Assembly: GCA_030447905.1 (NCBI GenBank)
Contig: JAUJNZ010000004.1
Location: 1-64,000, forward strand
Source: Thermoleophilaceae bacterium
GTDB lineage: Bacteria; Actinomycetota; Thermoleophilia; Solirubrobacterales; Thermoleophilaceae
Direction: 5' to 3'
Length of the DNA: 64,000 nucleotides
The notes beneath the pieces are model-generated. The model was not told the origin of the DNA. It saw only the letters and a list, made by a program, of their open reading frames with translations, and did no database searches. The position numbers and the translations under genes were made by a program. Of this stretch, positions 1-8,000 are shown in pieces (the first letter of the stretch is position 1; each line of letters begins with the position of its first letter).

Positions 1-608
1 CCGTAGGCCCCGCCGAGCACGAGCGCGAGCTCCTCCTGGTCGCGCTTGGTGATCCCGTAGACGCTGATCGGTCGCAGGCCGTGGTCCTCGCGCGCGGGCA
101 CGAACCCGACCGGCTCGCCGTCGAAGGGACAGCGCGGCTCCCAGTCGCGGCGGCGCAGCTGGTCCAGGGAGCGCACACCGGGCTGGACCTCGCCGTGCTC
201 GGCGCAGCGGTAGGTGCCCTCGCCGTAGACGACCATCGAGGAGGCGACCACGAGCCTGTGTATATGGTCGCGGCGGGCGAGCACGGCCTCGAGCAGCGTC
301 GCGGTGCCGCCGCAGTTGGCGTCGACGGCCCGGCGGACGTTCATCATCGACTCGCCGTTTCCAACCGCGCCGCCGAGGTGGAAGACGCGGTCGACGCCTT
401 CGAGGGCGCGCTCGACGGCGGCCGGGTCGCTCAGGTCGCCCTGGATGAGCTCGGCCTCGGGGTCGAGGTGAGCCGGGACGGTCGCCTCGGGATGGGCGAG
501 GCGATCGAGGTTGTCGAGCACCCGCACCCGCTCGCCGCGCGCGAGCAGCGCGTCGACGAGGTGGGAGCCGATGAAGCCGGCGCCGCCGGTGACCAGCACA
601 GTGCTCAC
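1..608 (-). CDS. NAD-dependent epimerase/dehydratase (3' end cut by window)
   Basis: Extended SDR-family nucleotide-sugar epimerase or dehydratase, likely acting on an activated sugar for surface polysaccharide. The GTG start at 608 is followed at once by the Rossmann NAD-binding loop VLVTGGAGFIGSHLVDALL, then an acidic cofactor residue in RVLDN and the conserved GDLSD. SSMVVYGEG and the YGITK catalytic Tyr/Lys pair lie further on. The C-terminal part lies beyond position 1. It is divergent from the ABC transporter genes. Family is clear; substrate cannot be read from what is visible. Confidence 0.85.
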   Translation of the reverse strand, partial: MSTVLVTGGAGFIGSHLVDALLARGERVRVLDNLDRLAHPEATVPAHLDPEAELIQGDLSDPAAVERALEGVDRVFHLGGAVGNGESMMNVRRAVDANCGGTATLLEAVLARRDHIHRLVVASSMVVYGEGTYRCAEHGEVQPGVRSLDQLRRRDWEPRCPFDGEPVGFVPAREDHGLRPISVYGITKRDQEELALVLGGAY

Positions 609-662
609 GGCGGCGGAGCATAGGCGGCGCGCCGCCGCGACCCTCGAAGACGGCGAGCGTCT

Positions 663-1397
663 GTGTCCATACTGTCGCGGGTGACCGTCGTCTCCGCCCG
701 CGGGCTCGTCAAGACGTTTGGCCGGGGCCGCGCCGCCCGGCGGGTGCTCGACGGCGCCGACCTCGACGTGGCCGCCGGGGAGATCGTCGCCGTGCTCGGT
801 CGTTCAGGCTCGGGGAAGTCGACCCTGCTGCACCTGCTCGGGGCGCTCGACCGCCCCGACGGCGGCACGATCAGCGTGGCCGGCCGCCGCCTCGAGCGCG
901 CGGGTGAGCGCGCGCTGACCGACTTTCGCCGCCGCCACGTCGGCTTCGTCTTCCAGTTCTTCCACCTCGTGCCCGAGCTCTCGGGCGAGGAGAACGTCCT
1001 GCTGCCCGGCCGACTGCTCGGCGGCGAGGCGGGGGCGGCCCGCCGCGGGCGAGAGCTCGTGGAGCGGCTCGGCCTCGAGGAGGTGGCGGGCGCCCTGCCC
1101 CACACGCTCTCGGGCGGCGAGCAGCAGCGGTTCGCGATCGCGCGGGCGCTCGTCAACGATCCCGAGCTCGTGCTCGCCGACGAGCCCACCGGCAACCTCG
1201 ACGCCGAGTCGGGGGCGGTCGTGCTGCAGTTGCTCCGGGAGATCGCCGCGCGCGACGGGCGCGCGGTAGTGCTCGTGACCCACGATCGCGATGCCGCGGC
1301 GATCGCCGACCGCGTGCTCTGGATGGGCGGTGGGCGCCTCGACCCCGAGCGCGGATCGCCGCCGCGGGCGCTGCGCGTCGGGGCCGGCGCGGCGTGA
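663..1397 (+). CDS. ABC transporter ATP-binding protein (LolD/MacB type)
   Basis: ATPase subunit of an MacB/LolD-type ABC exporter, about 244 aa as usual for the family. Walker A GRSGSGKS near residue 46, the Q-loop in FVFQFFHLVPELS, the signature LSGGEQQRFAIARAL and Walker B LVLADEPTGNLD are all present, with the H-loop in LVTHD. Start is GTG at 663; a second GTG at 681 is equally possible and would trim six residues. It overlaps the permease gene by 4 nt, so the two are translated together. Confidence 0.93.
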   Translation: MSILSRVTVVSARGLVKTFGRGRAARRVLDGADLDVAAGEIVAVLGRSGSGKSTLLHLLGALDRPDGGTISVAGRRLERAGERALTDFRRRHVGFVFQFFHLVPELSGEENVLLPGRLLGGEAGAARRGRELVERLGLEEVAGALPHTLSGGEQQRFAIARALVNDPELVLADEPTGNLDAESGAVVLQLLREIAARDGRAVVLVTHDRDAAAIADRVLWMGGGRLDPERGSPPRALRVGAGAA

Positions 1398-3712
1398 GCA
1401 ATCGCCCGGGCGCCGCGTATCTGACCGGCGCCCTCGCCCGCCTGCGCGTCCGCCGCGGCCGCGGCCTGCTTGCTGCGCTCGGAATCGTCGCCGCGGCGGC
1501 CATGCTCGGCGCCGCGGTCACCGTCGGCTACGGGCTGGCCACCGGCTTCGAGCGCACGGCCGAGCGCGCCGACCTGCCCGATGTGATCGCCCGCTTCGAC
1601 GAGGAGCGTCCCGCGCGGGTCGACGAGCGGGTGCGCGCGCTGCCCAACCTCGAGGCCGTCTCGCTGCGGCTCGAGATCCGCGACGTGCCCATCGGCGCCG
1701 GCTCGCGCTACACCGGGGACGGCGTGGCGCAGGTGGTGCGGGAGGGTCGTCGCGGCTATGCGATCGTCGAGGGCCGCGACCTGCGCCCGCGCGGCGATGA
1801 GGTGGTCGTCGAGAGCGGTCTCGCGCGGGAGTGGTCCCTCGAGGTGGGCGATCGGCTCGAGGTCGGCGGGCTCGACGGCGGCGCGCGCGTGGTCGGCGTC
1901 GCGGTCTCGCCCGACAACGTCGCCTACCCGCTGGCGGCCGGTCCCCGGTTCTACCTCTCGAACGAGGGGCTGCTCGCCCGCTACGGCGATCCGTCTGGGG
2001 CCGGCTTCGGCGAGCCGCCGGTCAACTCGCTGCTGCTGTGGACGCGTGACCCCGACCGGCTCGAGGAGACCCTGACCCAGGCCCGCGCGGTCTCCTACGG
2101 AATCACCGACCTGCGCTTCATCACCCGCTCGGGTGTGCAGGTCCTGATCGACCAGGCGGCCGGGATCGTCGTCGCCCTGCTCGTGGCGTTCTCGCTCGTG
2201 GCGCTCACCTCGGCGGTGCTGATGCTCGCCGCCTCGGCGCGGGCCGACGTCGAGCGCCGGCTCTCGACCATCGGGGTGATGCGCGCGGTTGGGTTCTCCC
2301 GGCGCGGGGTGGCGGTGCGCCACGCCGGCGAGGCCGCCCTCGTGGCGCTGCCCGCCGCGACGCTCGGGCTCGCGATCGGCTGGCTCATCGCCGCCGGGCC
2401 GAGCGCCGACCTGCTCGGGGCTATCAACCAGCTCGGCCCGGGGCTGGCGCTCCTGCCGTTGCTCGGCGCCTGCCTGGCCGGGATCGTCGCGGTGGTGTGC
2501 GCGGCCACGGCGTGGCCGGCGTGGCGGGCGGCGGGGCGGGCGCCGGCGGAGACGCTGCGGGGGGCGGAGCTGCGCGGTCGCGGGTCCGGCGCGGGGCGCT
2601 TCTCTCTGCGGCTCCCCGCCCCGCGCGGCGCCTTTGGGCTCGGGGTGCGCATCGTGGCCGCGCGGCGCGTGCGGCTCACGGCTACCGCGGCGGTGCTCGC
2701 CGTCGCGACGGCCGTCGTGCTCCTCATGCTCGCCTTGGCCGCGCTGCTCGAGCGCCTGGCCGAGGACCCGGGGACGCTCGGCAAGCGCTACGAGCTCACC
2801 GCCGACGCCTCGAGCACGAGCGCTCGCGAGGTCCGCGCGCTGCCCGGGGTCGAGTCGGTCTCGCCGCGCTACGCCGTCGAGGCGACCGACTCGTTCCGGC
2901 TGGGCGAGAACCTCCAGGTGATCGCCTTTCCGGGAGATCACACGCGGTTCGAGGCACCGCCGCTCGCCGAGGGGCGGCGCCTGCGCTCGAGCGCCGAGGC
3001 GGAGATCGGGGTCGGCCTCGCCCAGGCGCTCGGGCTGGGCGTCGGCGCCACCCTGGCCACCCAGCTTCCCTCGGGCGAGGAGACCCGCTTTCGCGTCGTC
3101 GGGCTGGTGCGGGCCCTCGAGAAGGACGGGCGCGTGGCCTATACGCGGCCCCGGCGCCTCTTGGCCGCCGACCCGAGCATCGAGCCCGAGCTCGCCGTGC
3201 GGCTCGAGGCCGGCGCCGACCGCGCCGTGGTCGAGCGGGGGCTCGCCGCGGCGGGGGCGCTGCCGCAGGTCACCGGCGGCGCGAGCACGAGCAACCGCAG
3301 CTTTCTCGCGCTGCTCGCGACGCTTCTCCGGGCGGTCGCCCTGGTGAACGGGCTCGTGTGCCTGTACGCGCTCGTGCAGTCGCTCTCGCTCACTGCGATC
3401 GAGCGCCGGGGCACGGTCGCGACGCTGCGCGCGTGCGGGGCGGGGCGTGCGCACGTGGTTCTCGTGCTCGCCGGGGCGGCGGCCGTGGTGGTCGCGCTGG
3501 CCGCCCCGTTCGGGTGGGCTCTGGAGCGCTTCGCCCTGGCGCCGGCGGTGGCTGGGCTCGCCGCCGACTACGCCGAGCTGCCGCTCGGGGCGGGTGGCGG
3601 CGAGCTCGCGCTCGTGGGCCTCGGGGTAGTGCTCGTCGCCGGCGCGGCGACCGCGCTCGTGGCTCGAAGGGCGGCGCGGGAGCCGATCGTGCGCGGGCTG
3701 CGGGAGGGGTAG
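1394..3712 (+). CDS. FtsX-like ABC transporter permease
   Basis: Large permease (772 aa) with two FtsX-type membrane blocks, partner of the upstream ATPase. One membrane segment sits near the N-terminus (about residues 25-50) followed by an extracytoplasmic MacB_PCD-like domain; three helices follow (about 255-390), then a second extracytoplasmic domain and a last three-helix block at the C-terminus. This duplicated layout is typical of actinobacterial FtsX permeases that move lipoproteins, peptides or other amphiphiles; the cargo is unknown. Start GTG overlaps the ATPase stop (GTGA). Confidence 0.9.
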   Translation: MSNRPGAAYLTGALARLRVRRGRGLLAALGIVAAAAMLGAAVTVGYGLATGFERTAERADLPDVIARFDEERPARVDERVRALPNLEAVSLRLEIRDVPIGAGSRYTGDGVAQVVREGRRGYAIVEGRDLRPRGDEVVVESGLAREWSLEVGDRLEVGGLDGGARVVGVAVSPDNVAYPLAAGPRFYLSNEGLLARYGDPSGAGFGEPPVNSLLLWTRDPDRLEETLTQARAVSYGITDLRFITRSGVQVLIDQAAGIVVALLVAFSLVALTSAVLMLAASARADVERRLSTIGVMRAVGFSRRGVAVRHAGEAALVALPAATLGLAIGWLIAAGPSADLLGAINQLGPGLALLPLLGACLAGIVAVVCAATAWPAWRAAGRAPAETLRGAELRGRGSGAGRFSLRLPAPRGAFGLGVRIVAARRVRLTATAAVLAVATAVVLLMLALAALLERLAEDPGTLGKRYELTADASSTSAREVRALPGVESVSPRYAVEATDSFRLGENLQVIAFPGDHTRFEAPPLAEGRRLRSSAEAEIGVGLAQALGLGVGATLATQLPSGEETRFRVVGLVRALEKDGRVAYTRPRRLLAADPSIEPELAVRLEAGADRAVVERGLAAAGALPQVTGGASTSNRSFLALLATLLRAVALVNGLVCLYALVQSLSLTAIERRGTVATLRACGAGRAHVVLVLAGAAAVVVALAAPFGWALERFALAPAVAGLAADYAELPLGAGGGELALVGLGVVLVAGAATALVARRAAREPIVRGLREG

Positions 3713-3714
3713 GC

Positions 3715-5256
3715 GTGGAGGCGACGACGCTGCGCCGACGCGGGCGCACGGCGGCTGCGATCGGTGGCGGACTGCTCGCACTCGCGCTGATCGGTGGGCT
3801 CGTCGCGCTGCTCGGGCCGGGAGACGACGGGCCAACCTCCGCCGGCGGTTCGGGCTCGACGCTCGGCGCGACCTGGACCGACCCCGACGGCGACGGCGCG
3901 CTCGCGTGGGGCCCGGGCGAGCCGCTGCGCGACCGCACCGATCTGGCTCCGGCGGCGCGTCCGGGGCGCACGCTCGCCACCTTCGCCCAGATCACCGACG
4001 CGCACGTGCGCGACGAGGAGTCGCCCGGGCGGCTGCCGGTGCTCGACCGCCTCGGGCCGCCGTTCGTGACCGCCTTCCGCCCCCAGGAGGCGCTGAGCAC
4101 GCAGGTCCTGGCCGCGACCGTCACGGCGCTCAACGAGCTCGATCCCCAGGCGGTGGCCGTGACCGGCGACATCGCCGACAGCGCCCAGGCCAACGAGCTC
4201 GAGCAGGCGATCGCCGTGCTGGAGGGTGGGCGCGTCGACCCGGACTCGGGTAGCCGCGGCTACGACGGCGTCCAGGCGACATCGAACCCCGACCCCTTCT
4301 ACTACCGCCCCGCGGTCGACGCTCCGAGCCATCGTGGCCTGCTCGACGCCGCCCAGCGCCCTTTCCGCTCGCCTGGGCTCGACGCGCCCTGGTACCCCGC
4401 CGCGGGCAACCACGACGTCCTCACCCAGGGCGTAGTCGCGCCCACGCAGCGGGTCGCGCGCGCGGCGACGAGCTCGCGTGCGATCGCCGAGCTTGACGAG
4501 GACCTCGAGCTCCCGCGCTCCTCCCGGTCGATCTCCCCCGAGCTCGTCGACCGGCTCCTGAGCCAGGGACTCGGGCGGACCGCTCGGACTCCGGCCGACT
4601 CCGGGCGCCGACCGCTGGCCGCCGGCGAGTCGCTGGCCCGGCTCCGACGCGCGAGCGCAGCGCGCGCGGCGCCGGGGACCGACATCGGCTCGGGCGGTCG
4701 GCTCGACCTCGCCTTCGACATCGGTCCGCGAGCCCGGGGGCTCGTGCTCGACACCGCCCGCCGCGACTCCGGCTCGGGGGGACTCGTGCGCCCCGAGCAG
4801 CTCGCCTGGCTCGAGGCAGAGCTCGACCGCGCCGGCGGACGCTACGTGGTCGTCTTCTCTCACCACCCTCTGCGGGCCTCTGAGGGCGGTGAGGCGGCGC
4901 TGGAGTCGCTCGAGCGCGATCCGCGGGTGGTCGCCGCGGTCTCCGGGCACGCACACCGCAACGCCCTCACCCCGCGGGGCGGGTCCGGAGGCGGGCTGTG
5001 GCTCGTGGAGACGGCGTCGCTCGCCGACTTTCCCCAGCAGGCTCGGGCCCTTCGCCTGGTGGAGACCGAGGGAGGCGGGGTGGCGCTCGAGACCTGGATG
5101 GTCGACCACACCGGCGGCACGCTCGCCCCGATCGCGCGCGAGCTCGCCTATCTGGACGCCCAGGGGGGCCGTCCGGCCGGCAGTCGCGGAGGCGTCGGGG
5201 ACCGCAACGTGCGCCTCGCGCTCGGCCGCCGCAGCGCGGAGGGGGCGAGTCGCTAG
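3715..5256 (+). CDS. Membrane-anchored calcineurin-like metallophosphoesterase
   Basis: Metallophosphoesterase of 513 aa. An N-terminal hydrophobic helix (about residues 15-35, after several Arg) suggests a membrane anchor or signal peptide, so the enzyme probably faces outward. Metal-binding motifs appear in order: QITDAHV, VTGDIADS, AAGNHD, VFSHHPL and VSGHAHRN. The GTG start 2 nt after the permease stop was chosen because the frame upstream is antisense-like and lacks family similarity. It may be co-transcribed with the ABC genes. Substrate unknown. Confidence 0.85.
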   Translation: MEATTLRRRGRTAAAIGGGLLALALIGGLVALLGPGDDGPTSAGGSGSTLGATWTDPDGDGALAWGPGEPLRDRTDLAPAARPGRTLATFAQITDAHVRDEESPGRLPVLDRLGPPFVTAFRPQEALSTQVLAATVTALNELDPQAVAVTGDIADSAQANELEQAIAVLEGGRVDPDSGSRGYDGVQATSNPDPFYYRPAVDAPSHRGLLDAAQRPFRSPGLDAPWYPAAGNHDVLTQGVVAPTQRVARAATSSRAIAELDEDLELPRSSRSISPELVDRLLSQGLGRTARTPADSGRRPLAAGESLARLRRASAARAAPGTDIGSGGRLDLAFDIGPRARGLVLDTARRDSGSGGLVRPEQLAWLEAELDRAGGRYVVVFSHHPLRASEGGEAALESLERDPRVVAAVSGHAHRNALTPRGGSGGGLWLVETASLADFPQQARALRLVETEGGGVALETWMVDHTGGTLAPIARELAYLDAQGGRPAGSRGGVGDRNVRLALGRRSAEGASR

Positions 5257-5257
5257 G

Positions 5258-5908
5258 TTGCGCGCGGTGATCGACGTCGTCCTCCCCGTGCTCGACGAGG
5301 CCGAGGCGCTCCCCTGGGTTCTCGAGCGCATGCCCTCCGGCTACCGGCCCCTCGTGGCCGACAACGGCTCGAGCGACGGCTCGGCCGAGGTCGCCGCGCG
5401 GCTCGGGGCCGAGGTCGTGCGAGAGCCCCGGCGGGGCTTCGGCGCGGCGTGCTTTGCGGGTCTGAGCGCCGCGACCGCGGAGGTCGTCTGCTTCATGGAC
5501 TGCGACGGGTCGCTCGATCCGGTCGAGCTGCCCCGGGTGGCCGATCCCGTGCTCGCCCGGCGCGCCGACCTCGTGCTCGGCGCCCGGCGCGCCGAGCGCG
5601 GCGCCTGGCCGCTGCACGCGAGGGTGGCGAACCGGGCGCTGACCCTCGAGCTGCGCCGCCGCAGCGGCGTGCGGCTGCGCGACCTGGGGCCGATGCGCTG
5701 CGCCCGCCGGGCCGACCTGCTGGACCTGGAGCTGCGCGACCGCCGCTTCGGCTGGCCGCTCGAGATGGTCCTGCGGGCGGCGAGCGAGGGCTGGCGAGTC
5801 GAGGAGGTCCCCGTCGCCTACCGCGCGCGCTCGGGGCGCTCCAAGGTGACCGGCTCGGTGCGCGGTACCGCCCGCGCGGTACGCGACATGGCGACGGCGC
5901 TTCGGTGA
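5258..5908 (+). CDS. Family 2 glycosyltransferase (dolichol-phosphate mannose synthase-like)
   Basis: GT-A fold glycosyltransferase of about 216 aa. The N-terminus VIDVVLPVLDEAEALPWVL, the DNGSSDGS motif and the metal-binding FMDCDGS (DxD-like) are typical of GT2 enzymes that transfer a sugar to a lipid or polyprenyl phosphate. There is no C-terminal membrane domain. TTG at 5258 lies just after the preceding stop; GTG at 5267 is an alternative. The stop overlaps the next GTG by 4 nt, so it is coupled to the DUF2064 gene. Confidence 0.87.
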   Translation: MRAVIDVVLPVLDEAEALPWVLERMPSGYRPLVADNGSSDGSAEVAARLGAEVVREPRRGFGAACFAGLSAATAEVVCFMDCDGSLDPVELPRVADPVLARRADLVLGARRAERGAWPLHARVANRALTLELRRRSGVRLRDLGPMRCARRADLLDLELRDRRFGWPLEMVLRAASEGWRVEEVPVAYRARSGRSKVTGSVRGTARAVRDMATALR

Positions 5909-6597
5909 GCCCCGGCGCGCCGCCGCCCACGGCGCTCATCGTCATCGCCAAGGCGCCCGTGGCCGGCCGGTCGAAGACGCGCCTCTGCCCGCCCTGCACG
6001 CCCCAGCAGGCGGCGGACCTCGCCGAGGCGGCCTTGGTCGACACGCTCGCGGCGGTCGCGGCGGTCCGCGGCGCGCGGCGCCGCCTGGTCGTGCTCGAGG
6101 GCTCGCCGGGCGACTGGGTCCCCGACGACTTCGAGGTCCACGCCCAGCGCTCGGGCGGGCTCGACAATCGCCTCGCTGGGGCGTTCGCCGCAGCGGGCGC
6201 GCCGGCCTTTCTCGTCGGCATGGACACCCCGCAGCTCGAGCCCCGACACGTGGAGCGGGGGTTGGCCGAGCTCGAGCGGCCCGGGGTCGACGCGGTCCTC
6301 GGGCGGGCGCCGGACGGCGGCTACTGGGCGATCGGCCTCCGCCGCCCCGACCAACACGTCTTTCGGGGCGTCCCCATGAGCAGCGCGGACACCGGCGCGG
6401 CCCAACGCCGCCGCCTCGACGACCTCGGCCTGGAGGTCGCCGAGCTCGACCCGCTCCGTGACGTCGACACGATCGCCGACGCCCGCGCGGTCGCCGCCGA
6501 GCGGCCGGGCTCGCGCTTCGCGCGCTCGCTCGGGGCCATGGGACTATCGCCGAGCGCCCGTTCGGTGGCGAGCGAGGCGATGTTCAGCGGACACTGA
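5905..6597 (+). CDS. TIGR04282/DUF2064-family nucleotidyl- or glycosyltransferase-like protein
   Basis: Protein of 230 aa of the DUF2064 (TIGR04282, CofC-like GT-A fold) family. The start region ALIVIAKAPVAGRSKTRL is the family hallmark, and VGMDTPQL and APDGGYWAIGL are the conserved nucleotide and metal-binding segments. Members occur next to GT2 enzymes and were first noted in arsenosugar clusters; here no arsenic gene is adjacent, so the arsenosugar label should not be carried over. GTG start overlaps the GT2 stop. Confidence 0.85.
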   Translation: MSPGAPPPTALIVIAKAPVAGRSKTRLCPPCTPQQAADLAEAALVDTLAAVAAVRGARRRLVVLEGSPGDWVPDDFEVHAQRSGGLDNRLAGAFAAAGAPAFLVGMDTPQLEPRHVERGLAELERPGVDAVLGRAPDGGYWAIGLRRPDQHVFRGVPMSSADTGAAQRRRLDDLGLEVAELDPLRDVDTIADARAVAAERPGSRFARSLGAMGLSPSARSVASEAMFSGH

Positions 6598-6673
6598 CCG
6601 CAGGCCACATCGCTTCCGCCAGAGGATGGGGTCCGGCTCGTACGACGCAACGCGTTGCCGCCGGTGTGCCGGG

Positions 6674-7654
6674 CTACCTCCTCGCCTCGCCGACGCTGGC
6701 GAGCCCCGATTCCTCCCGCTCCCGCATCCGCTCGAGCAGGTCGAGGGCCTCGCACAGGCCGCGACCGAAGCGGCCCGGCGTAGTCGCGGGAGCGAGGTGG
6801 TCGGAGTGGAGCTCGACCAGCGGCGCCTCGAGCCGTCGCGCGAGCTCGCGCTGGTGGCTGGGCGGGCACAGCAGGTCGAGGGTCGTGACGAGGACCACCA
6901 TCGGCTGGCGGACGTCCTCGAGCCAGGGCCGGCTGTCGAAGCGGCCGATGTCGCGTCCCGCCTCGGCGATGTCCTCGGCGGCCCCGCGGCGGAGCTCGCC
7001 GACCGCCCACGCCGTGGTCGCCTGGTCCCCCTGGACGACCGCGTTGACGGCGAGGGTCCACATCCACCGCGGCGCCAGCTTGAGCCACCACTGAAAGACG
7101 CCCATGCCGGACCACGTGAGCTGTAGGAGCAGGTTCTCGCGCAGCTCCGATGCCGTCGCCGCGAGCACCGCGCCCGCGACCTCCTCCGGATGGCGCTTGG
7201 CCATGAGCTGGGCGATCAGCCCACCCATCGAGTAGCCGACGCAGAGCACCGGCTCGCAACCCAGATAGCGGACGAGGGCGGCCGCGTCAGCCGCGCAGTC
7301 GGTGAGCTCGAAGCGCCGGCCCGGGCGCAACCCCCGCCCGTGTCCGCGCGCATCCAGCGCGATGACCCGGTAGCCCCTTTCGTGCAGCAGCGAGTAGGTC
7401 CGAAACCAGTGCGCGTCCGAGGGGACCATCCACCCGTGAAGGAGGAGCACGGTGCCCCGCGAGCCGGCTGCGGGCTCGCCGGTATCGCGGTAGAAGAGGT
7501 CGCCGGCGCCCGGTACCTCGGCGATGTACCCGGGCGGCATCGTAGGGCGGGGCCGCTCGAGGGAAGTGTGCCCTGACACCAGGAAGCGCACCAGGGACTG
7601 GGCCTGCTTGGCGAGGAGCGAGGTGGTCCGCAGCGCCCCGACCGGCGAGATCAT
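6674..7654 (-). CDS. Alpha/beta-hydrolase fold protein
   Basis: Serine hydrolase of about 326 aa. Oxyanion-region motif VLLLHGWMVPSD, nucleophile elbow GYSMGG and a C-terminal LHSDHLAP histidine fit the canonical Ser-Asp-His triad. The ATG at 7654 has GGAG nine nt upstream; a longer frame exists but its N-terminal extension is low-complexity and unlike the family. Convergent with the DUF2064 gene, divergent from the sigma factor gene. Substrate unknown (esterase, lipase or haloperoxidase-like). Confidence 0.85.
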   Translation of the reverse strand: MISPVGALRTTSLLAKQAQSLVRFLVSGHTSLERPRPTMPPGYIAEVPGAGDLFYRDTGEPAAGSRGTVLLLHGWMVPSDAHWFRTYSLLHERGYRVIALDARGHGRGLRPGRRFELTDCAADAAALVRYLGCEPVLCVGYSMGGLIAQLMAKRHPEEVAGAVLAATASELRENLLLQLTWSGMGVFQWWLKLAPRWMWTLAVNAVVQGDQATTAWAVGELRRGAAEDIAEAGRDIGRFDSRPWLEDVRQPMVVLVTTLDLLCPPSHQRELARRLEAPLVELHSDHLAPATTPGRFGRGLCEALDLLERMREREESGLASVGEARR

Positions 7655-8000
7655 CGGGGGACGCTCCGGGAGACCAGCATTGGCGACGGATCTTACCTGT
7701 GCCAGCGGTCGCGCGTGCCGCAAAGCGGAGTTGCTCCACTCGCTGGTCACGCGAGCCTCGGCCCGTGGTCGCGGCTTCCGCGGTTGGCGCGGCGCGAAAA
7801 ACTCGCAACGAGCAGCAACGCCAGCCAGACCGGGTCCTAACGGGGGCGAACCGGCTCGATCGGTTCGATTACTCCGGCGACGACCATTACGGCGGCTCGG
7901 AGTGAGAAAACCGCGCGCCGGGGACCGTTTGCGGTTGCGAGCCGCAGCCCACTGATTCATAGTTCCGCCGCGCGCGGGGCCGACCGGAGGAAAGCAGCGG
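7655..8000. other. Divergent intergenic region upstream of the ECF sigma factor gene
   Basis: About 345 nt between divergent genes with lower GC than its surroundings. It should hold the promoters of both the hydrolase and the sigma factor. A clear ribosome binding site GGAGGAAAG lies 8 nt before the ATG at 8001. I see no further conserved gene and no confident promoter consensus. Confidence 0.4.

Noticed and set aside
2497-3714. Upstream extension of the metallophosphoesterase frame
   Set aside because: It overlaps the FtsX permease in another frame and lacks any family-like sequence; the GTG at 3715 starts directly before a membrane anchor.
605-3835. Very long open frame (over 1000 codons) on the minus strand opposite the ABC transporter genes
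   Set aside because: It is Arg/Pro/Gly-rich with no domain-like pattern and is the mirror of well-supported plus-strand genes; long antisense frames are expected at this GC content.
5905-6597. Arsenosugar biosynthesis glycosyltransferase
   Set aside because: The family name comes from one context; no arsM or arsS gene is nearby, so only the family was assigned.
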